A DNA stretch of 64,000 nt from Lantana camara. Lineage: Eukaryota > Streptophyta > Magnoliopsida > Lamiales > Verbenaceae. Shown here piece after piece: positions 59,001-64,000 of the stretch (positions are counted from its first letter, which is position 1; each line of letters begins with the position of its first letter). A program made the position numbers and the translations under genes. Under the pieces are notes generated by a model that saw only the letters and a program-made list of their open reading frames with translations, ran no database searches and had not been told where the DNA came from. Location of the stretch: contig CM074855.1 in the NCBI GenBank assembly GCA_037501455.1, positions 34,877,001 through 34,941,000 on the forward strand, written 5' to 3'.

Positions 59001-60510
59001 CCACAAAACCTGTCGCGCCGTCCCGGAGGAGCTTACTTGCTTCCATAAAAGACACAAACGGGCTGGACTTCAACCTCTCACCCGTAAAGACCACTGACCC
59101 CAACGAAACCTTCTTCTCACGACAATCCAACTGAGCTCGGTATCTGAAGAGAAAATCCATACCAAGAATAACCCCATACTTCTTCAACGGTAGAACTATC
59201 AGATCTGCAGGAAAAACTCGGCCCTCAAACACCACCGGACACTCCCTAAACACCCTGTCCGCTTCCACAGATCCTCCCAAAGGAGTATTCACCACATACA
59301 CATGCGCAGATAAATCATCAAGTACAGGCAAGGAAGCAATAATATCCCGGGAAATAAATGAATGCGTAGCCCCGGGATCAAACAATGCATGTAGTGATAT
59401 GCCATGAATGTTTATTGTACCTTCTATCACGGCATTCGGGTCGACATCAGCAGCTTCCTCCTCTCCGTCCAAAGCATAAACACGTGCCTGCACAACCGGC
59501 CTCTTATTCGGGCAAGCATTCACCAAGTGATCAGAGGACCCACACACAAAGCATTTGCCCTGAAGTCTCCAACACCTCTCCACCGGATGTCTCCCCTGAC
59601 AATGAGCACAAACAGGTGGTCCCTGAGCTAGAGCCGGTCGAACTGGAGCAACAGGAGGTGCCACGGGACCGGTAATACGGGGCTTCTTGTTCCCTAGACC
59701 CTGGGGACGAAAAGCCGGTGGGACAGGAGCTCGTGGAGCATAAGAAATGGGCCTCTTACCCAATCCAGAACCGGATCCTGCAACCCGTGTAGAAGAGAAA
59801 GGTGGAGGCTTCAATCGAGCCATTTGGGCCTCAACTTGAATTGCCCTCTTGGTAACCTTGGCCCAGGTACTCACATTCGCCGCTTGTAAAGCTTCTTGAA
59901 TATCCCGGCGAAGTCCATGAAGAAAAGCTCGGGCCTTATGGTCATCATGGTCGGTGATGTGAGTAGCATACGGAGCTAGCCTCTCAAACTCCAATAAGTA
60001 ATCCTCCACCGTCCGGTTGCCTTGCCTCAAATTAGTGAACTCTTGGAGGCGACGTTCTTGTGCACTATGAGGGATGTATTTCTCATGGAATTCCTGCACG
60101 AACGTCTCCCAGTTAAATTCCATACCCATCCTCTCCAACTTGGATCTCACACTCCGTAGCCAAATAGCCGCTGGCCCTTGAATAATTCGCCCAGTGCAAA
60201 TAGCCTTGTCCTGAGAAGTTCCCGGACATATCTCCCAAATACCTCGGATCTCCGACAACCACTCTTCCGCCCTAATATCATCACCTCCATACCACTTTGG
60301 AGGGTTGTTGTTCCGGAAGTCCCGATATACAGCTGAAATATCTTGTCCTTCACCCAGATTGGCATTACCCCTTTGATTTTGTTGGAGTTGATTGAGTAGG
60401 GCTTGAACAACATTTTCCGCGTTCATAGGTGGTGGCGGAGGTGCGTTATGTAGAGCCGGTTCATTCAAATCAGGAGTTTGTTCACGGTTGTTATGTCTTC
60501 TTGGAGGCAT
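55966..60510 (-). CDS. Tekay gag-pol polyprotein, uninterrupted
   Basis: I choose the Met at 60,510 ([11 protein letters not shown]); the frame is open 21 codons further up, but MPPRRH is also the gag start of the copy at 2208. Residue numbers below count from that longer frame at 60,573. Gag core about 95-245. Zinc knuckles [13 protein letters not shown] (322-334) and [14 protein letters not shown] (341-354). Protease with DPGATHSF (399-406). RT 570-770 with Asp665 and FIDD 727-730. RNase H acids Asp876, Glu913, Asp938 and Asp981. Integrase zinc region about 1077-1117 and catalytic Asp1147, Asp1208 and Glu1244, the last pair 35 residues apart. C-terminal chromodomain about 1455-1498 ([32 protein letters not shown]). 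The chromodomain and lineage-typical order fit Tekay/Del. No stop or frameshift, so probably functional. The stop codon lies inside the 3' LTR. Confidence 0.95.
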   Translation of the reverse strand: MPPRRHNNREQTPDLNEPALHNAPPPPPMNAENVVQALLNQLQQNQRGNANLGEGQDISAVYRDFRNNNPPKWYGGDDIRAEEWLSEIRGIWEICPGTSQDKAICTGRIIQGPAAIWLRSVRSKLERMGMEFNWETFVQEFHEKYIPHSAQERRLQEFTNLRQGNRTVEDYLLEFERLAPYATHITDHDDHKARAFLHGLRRDIQEALQAANVSTWAKVTKRAIQVEAQMARLKPPPFSSTRVAGSGSGLGKRPISYAPRAPVPPAFRPQGLGNKKPRITGPVAPPVAPVRPALAQGPPVCAHCQGRHPVERCWRLQGKCFVCGSSDHLVNACPNKRPVVQARVYALDGEEEAADVDPNAVIEGTINIHGISLHALFDPGATHSFISRDIIASLPVLDDLSAHVYVVNTPLGGSVEADRVFRECPVVFEGRVFPADLIVLPLKKYGVILGMDFLFRYRAQLDCREKKVSLGSVVFTGERLKSSPFVSFMEASKLLRDGATGFVAYLLNKPKDQAKLEETEVVSEFPDVFPGNLGSLPPDRDIEFVIDLYPGAEPSSKTPYRMAPAELKELKTQLDELLTCGYIRPSTSPWGAPVLFVKKKDGTLRMCIDYRELNRMTVKNKYPLPHIEELFDILQGSQVYSKLDLRQGYYQLRIREEDISKTAFNTRYGHFEFVVMPFGLTNAPAVFMDMMHRVFRQYLDKFVVIFIDDILVYSKSAEEHASHLRIVLETLREHKLYAKFSKCEFWLDRVSFLGHIISGEGIEVDPSKIETVVQWERPKNASEIRSFLGLAGYYRRFVKDFSKIACPLTRLTKKEVKYEWDDGCERSFQALKERLTSAPVLTLPEGSEGYSVFADASKEGLGCVLMQNGRVVAYASRKLKEHEKNYPTHDLELAAVVFALRKWRHYLYGTTFEIFTDHKSLKYLFTQKELNNRQRRWMEFLEDYDCTIQYHPGKANVVADALSRKASVSGLSAESSGQGSTVLVSVARLANISVQPDLKQRLLDSQASDAEIQRLVIRSRIDPETKFGFDDSGLFRFKTRVCVPEDLKRLILEEGHRSGYSIHPGGTKMYRDLKEYFWWNGMKRDVANFVKRCLTCQVVKAEHQKPGGTLQPLPIPEWKWEQVTMDFVSGLPRSRGGYDGIWVIVDRLTKSAHFLKVKMSYKTPKLAELYCNEIVRLHGAPASIVSDRDPRFTAKFWQDLQGRLGTRLNFSTAFHPQTDGQSERLIRYLEDLLRACALDFQEKWDKHLALVEFAYNNSFQTSIGMAPYEALYGRKCRSPLFWDLEDWRWTEENKLERATPQERLDKTTAKVKLIQQRMKAAQDRQKSYADKRRRPLEFEVGDKVFLKASPRKGFSRIGRGGKLNPRYLGPFEILERVGEVAYRLDLPPRLTGIHNVFHVSQLRKFYPEESTILPVEEVQLEPDLTIVRHPVEIQDRKIQVLRNKQIPLVRVLWRDQKSEESTWETEEKMRQLYPDLFSGQTVNLGTRFSEGGEVVTPRLTVGTGKLCDLAIFAF
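56030..56044 (-). promoter_or_regulatory. Polypurine tract of the Tekay element
   Basis: On minus, GAAGGGGGGGAGGTT directly precedes the 3' LTR start. It primes plus-strand DNA synthesis. It lies inside the pol reading frame (EGGEVV). Confidence 0.85.
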
Positions 60511-60734
60511 CCTGAAATTCACAAATTCCAGCAATATGGATGCATGTACATTAGTGTATGAATATGTATACAATTTAAGAAAATAATCAAGTAATCAATT
60601 AGTCAAGTAATCACATACTCAAATCATATATGCACATAATCAAACAATCACGTTGCCCTAAGCCGTACGACCTAGACAGACCCACACGACACTAGAGCCC
60701 GGTTTTGCAACCGCGCTCTGATACCACTTAAGGA
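60511..60734 (-). promoter_or_regulatory. Tekay leader with primer-binding site
   Basis: On minus, TGGTATCAGAGC (60,726-60,715) is a perfect tRNA-iMet primer-binding site, eight bases from the 5' LTR. The rest, up to the gag ATG, is untranslated leader. Confidence 0.9.
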
Positions 60735-63378
60735 TGTAGCACCCACACGTAGGGCCACATCCCCCGCACCATAATCCGAACCCGAATACGAAATGGAATG
60801 TCCGCACCCGAATCCGAATCATAGCGAACGGGAGACCAAACACACACACTAGGCTAGGCGGAGCTAAACTAACCGGAAACAGAGTGCGCGGAAGCGAAAA
60901 AATAAAAGCAACAAGCACAAACATCACATATATGTATAGATACCAACTCACACCTATCCATAAAGTATTTACATATATGTACCAACACGTTTCTGTACAG
61001 AAGCCATCCCGTCTCGAACAAAAGACCAGTAAGTATATACAAATCAAAGCTATACAACTACAAAATAATAAAGTGCAAGAATGTAAATGCACCTAACGAG
61101 ACCTAGACTGACAAGTGCATAAGAAAGACACACTTCTCCGCCTAGCTCACGCTCCCAAAACCTGCAACTAAAAGAGTAAACGAGGAGTCAGTCAACTGAC
61201 TGAGTGAGGGGGCTAACGCACACCCACACCCTACATATATATAGAGCAGAGCACAAAGCAAAGGCGAAACTATGAACCGGAATAGGTTTTACAAGCTAAA
61301 ACTTTCCAAAACAAATACATATACTTTAAAACATTTCATAAACACTATCCCGATTCATACTTCTCAATCATACACAACAAACATAATGCTCGGCGAGAAC
61401 GAGCTTCCAACCTTTACTCCTCAGAACAAACAAAACAGAAATCATACATACTCCTCTACACCAATGATGGAAGAGCCACCGGCGGCCCTAACCATCCAAA
61501 CATATACAGACTCACGAGGGGTAGCGAACCCACATCGTGCCCTCCCCGGTTTTTACACCGAAGGCATCGAAATATCACACCTTCCCAAACTCCCAGGGGT
61601 CGCGTGTGACATATCGGATGGAGACTACGCACAGGCCGAACCTCGACGGCCCGAACCGTCCCGAGGGTTCCTTACCCGTAGCTCCTTGGATCCACACATA
61701 CAAATCATATCATATCACATGCCAAATCTTTCATGGCGATCTCGCTAACAGAATCGTAAAGCTTTTCCAAAATATAGCTTACATAGGCTTACTTAATATC
61801 TTTTCCCAAAGCAAAGATGTTCACAAGATCATAAACATATTCTAATCAACACATACATATCTATATATATAATATATAGTCACATGCACGGCTTGAAAAC
61901 ATCACATAAGGCTTTAGGTCACTTTAGCTAATAAAAATCCTAAACCTCACCTTGTGCGTGATCAAAATATGAGCAGACGTGAACCTACGCCTCGGGCTCG
62001 TCAACTGGAACCTCCTCTGTAAAGAAAACACGAAAGCCCAAGACTTAGACTCTATATGAACCAAATAGAACGCTCGGCAAAATGCATGGTTCATATTCAA
62101 GATAAAATGTCACAATTAATTCATAAAATTCACAAAATCATATCACACATGCTTAATTACAATTTAATTATGCAAAACAATCAAATTATACAATTTAATA
62201 TGCAAAAGAAAAGCATTTAAAATCATACAAATGCATAACTAAATCAAAGGAAAGAAATGGCAAAATCCACCCTAGCGGATTTTTCCAAAGGGAAAAATCC
62301 ACCCCCATGGATTTTTCCCAAGCTACTGCCTCAAATCCACCCTCGCGGATTTTTCCAAAAGGAAAAATCCACGATCGTGGATTTGCTCCAGTAGAACGGG
62401 TTCCGGCCCTGGGAACGACCGTTCCCGTTCCCAGTACAAACTGGGAACGGTCGTTCCCACTCTCGGGATGAACAGTACCGAGCCTGGGAACGGTCGTTCC
62501 CAGTTTAAAACTGGGCGGGAACGGCCGTTCCGGCCTGGTTCGAAGTCTGGAACAGAAAATATTTTCACAGAAACAGGGGAAGCTCATTTAAGAGCCAAAA
62601 ATGGCCAAAATTCATCCCTAAGAGTTGCCACAACCTCCCAAAATGCACACACAATACATATAATTCATGCTTGACATATAAACACTCAAATAATGCAAGA
62701 AAACGGAATGAAATGGCATGATCAAATGAATGCAAAATTCAAGCCAAATTCATGCTCAATCATAAATGCTCAACCAAACAGGGATAAAATGCAATAAATG
62801 CAACACATATAACATATACTACTCATATAAGAAGCTAGAGATCAATAATAACAAGCAAAGAGCAAGTATCCACATTTTACATGAAACCCTTACTATTCAC
62901 GTAGGGAGACAAAAGCATGCCAAACTCACTCCAAACTCAGAATTTAAACCATGGAAGCGACAAGCACGACGAGAGGATTCCGAAACATACCTAAGTTCGA
63001 GAAAAGGCAAAGAAACGGGAGAGATATCGGCTAGAGAAGTTGGATGATCAAACTTGGGGTTTATGGCTCTCTCTTGGCTTGATGTTGCTGTTGTTGAACG
63101 TAAGAAAGGAGAAAGGAAGAATGGTTCAGCCTTTAAGGGCTGAACCGGTTCGGTTCACGGGTTCGGTTCAAGGTTTCCGGTTCAAGTTGGTTCGGTTTAA
63201 CAAATACGGGTTCAAATATGGCCAACTCAAATTAAAACAAATAAAACACATGCAACACTAATTCAAATAATCCATATAAGTTCAATTAATTCCAATAAGT
63301 CATATACAAATAATCTAAAACGCAAATATTGCTAAATCACATAATTTACCTGTACCGACTGTGAGTCGGGGTGTTACA
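60735..63378 (-). repeat. 5' LTR of the intact Tekay element
   Basis: Same length and near-identical sequence as 53,386-56,029. Its palindrome cluster is at 62,263-62,531. The LTR drives the element's minus-strand transcript; a definite TATA box was not identified. Confidence 0.97.
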
Positions 63379-63383
63379 CATTG
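63379..63383. repeat. Target-site duplication CATTG, right copy
   Basis: Matches 53,381-53,385. Tat coding resumes on its far side. Confidence 0.97.
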
Positions 63384-64000
63384 CACAGCCATTCGATGTA
63401 TTGGATCGGCATGATATACTGGGCGTCCAGGAGTTTGTTGACTTCAGCTTCGATGATGGCATTTCGGGAGTCACTTTGAGAGCGTAGCTTTTGCTTGACT
63501 GGCTTGTAGGAGGGATCAACATTCAAGTGGTGTTCGATCACTTTCCTGTCCACTCCCTCTAGATCAGAAGCACTCCACGCGAAAACGTCGAGATTGTCAC
63601 GCAGGAACTGAATGAGCATGCACTGTTCTTTTCCCTTTCGACCAGCGCCAATATGAGTGATTTTTTCTGTTTGCCCCGGGATTAGTTGAATCTCTTCGAG
63701 TTCTTCTGTGGGCTCGAGCTTTTTGTCTTCCTGCTTCTTTCTTTTCGCCGCATGGGAAGAACTCATTTTCCGTGAATTCTCGGGGTCGATGGTTCCCGGG
63801 TCCACGAATTCATCCTCGATGATGGGATCATCGATTAACAGAGGGACGTGCTTCTCCGAAGAAGGTTTGGGTTTGTCTAACGAGATAGAGTAGCAACTCC
63901 AGGCGGTTGGTATGTCGCACCTTAATTCGCCGACTCCGGCCGGAGTGGGTAGCTTGATCATTTGATGGTAAGTGGATATAACTGCTCGGAAATCGATGAG
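63384..64000 (-). pseudogene. Tat pol, upstream part: protease tail and RT N-terminus
   Basis: The minus-strand frame (open to at least 63,961) has LIPGQTEKITHIGAG, then LRDNLDVFAWSASDLEGVDRKVIEHHLNVDPSYKPVKQKLR, the entry to RT in Tat/Athila elements (DVFAWS...DMPGI-type segment). It continues to EVNKLLDAQYIM up to the Tekay insertion. The other half of the same frame begins at 53,385. The upstream protease and gag lie outside the window. Confidence 0.88.

Larger units (their letters stand above)
53386..63378 (-). mobile_element. Complete, young Tekay/Del chromovirus (9,993 bp)
   Basis: Two 2,644-bp LTRs (53,386-56,029 and 60,735-63,378), TSD CATTG on both sides, PBS at 60,715-60,726, polypurine tract at 56,030-56,044 and one uninterrupted gag-pol frame. 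LTR features keep a constant offset of 7,349 bp, so there are no indels between LTRs. I noticed only two substitutions: G53,663/T61,012 and T54,468/A61,817. At usual plant rates that implies an insertion tens of thousands of years old (inference). It sits inside the RT of the Tat element. It has every visible requirement for autonomy. Confidence 0.97.
46315..64000 (-). mobile_element. Tat-lineage gypsy element, split by a nested Tekay element, 5' end outside the window
   Basis: On the minus strand: pol fragment 64,000-63,384, then the Tekay insertion 63,378-53,386, then pol 53,385-50,505, an antisense ORF (47,356-49,987 on plus) and the 3' LTR (46,909-46,315). A second RNase H domain after the usual one and an extra ORF antisense to pol before the 3' LTR are both known traits of the Tat lineage (Retand/Ogre group). 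gag and the 5' LTR would be to the right of 64,000. Confidence 0.85.

Noticed and set aside
1..64000. tRNA or rRNA genes
   Set aside because: No cloverleaf with A and B boxes or rRNA segment was recognised by eye; only tRNA-Met primer-binding sites of retroelements. A tRNAscan run would settle it.

Overview
This window is plant nuclear DNA dominated by transposable elements. The evidence is: Ty3/gypsy elements of the Tekay/Del chromovirus and Tat lineages, Ty1/copia fragments, plant-type LINEs with a zf-RVT domain, an En/Spm-type CACTA transposon, hAT remnants, long AT-rich gaps and one intronless auxin-response (SAUR) gene. The species cannot be fixed from the sequence. A dicot is likely but not proven. 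The SAUR gene is the only ordinary host gene I can support.

Left part (1-10,060). A minus-oriented Tekay-type LTR (1-1430) abuts, and probably inserted into, a plus-oriented Tekay-type LTR (1431-1992). That LTR still has its primer-binding site and the first codons of gag. It then runs into an old minus-strand LINE (about 2311-10,060). The LINE coding region is split by two LTR-only insertions (4564-6380 and 6504-8654), with coding homology resuming on each side.

Middle (10,602-21,773). This is a structurally complete 11.2-kb CACTA transposon. It has CACTA termini, a 3-bp AAC target duplication, dense CCGACGG/CCGTCGG subterminal repeats and two plus-strand genes: a TNP2-type transposase and a Transposase_24/TnpA-like protein. 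The transposase is inactivated mainly by in-frame stops. Most of these sit where the family has Gln or Arg.

24,033-46,300. A 5'-truncated Tekay copy (24,033-30,178, minus) is followed by an hAT transposase fragment, a Tat-type LTR and a copia RNase H fragment split by a second copy of the 4564-6380 LTR family. Then come a 5'-truncated LINE with a long open frame and an A-tail, the SAUR gene (44,170-44,616, minus, with its own TATA box) and a 148-bp MITE with an 8-bp target duplication.

Right part (46,315-64,000). A minus-strand Tat-lineage gypsy element has a second, plant-type RNase H and an antisense extra ORF (47,356-49,987, plus) with its own TATA box. It runs off the right edge of the window. 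A complete, young Tekay element (53,386-63,378, TSD CATTG) has inserted into its reverse transcriptase. The two 2,644-bp LTRs of this Tekay element differ at only two positions that I noticed, and its 1,5xx-codon gag-pol is uninterrupted with all catalytic residues present. It is the best candidate for a recently active element here.

The most unusual pattern is a cluster of short palindromes around a constant ACG-NN-CGT core. It occurs at a comparable depth in three different Tekay LTRs. The outer arms differ between families but stay self-complementary.
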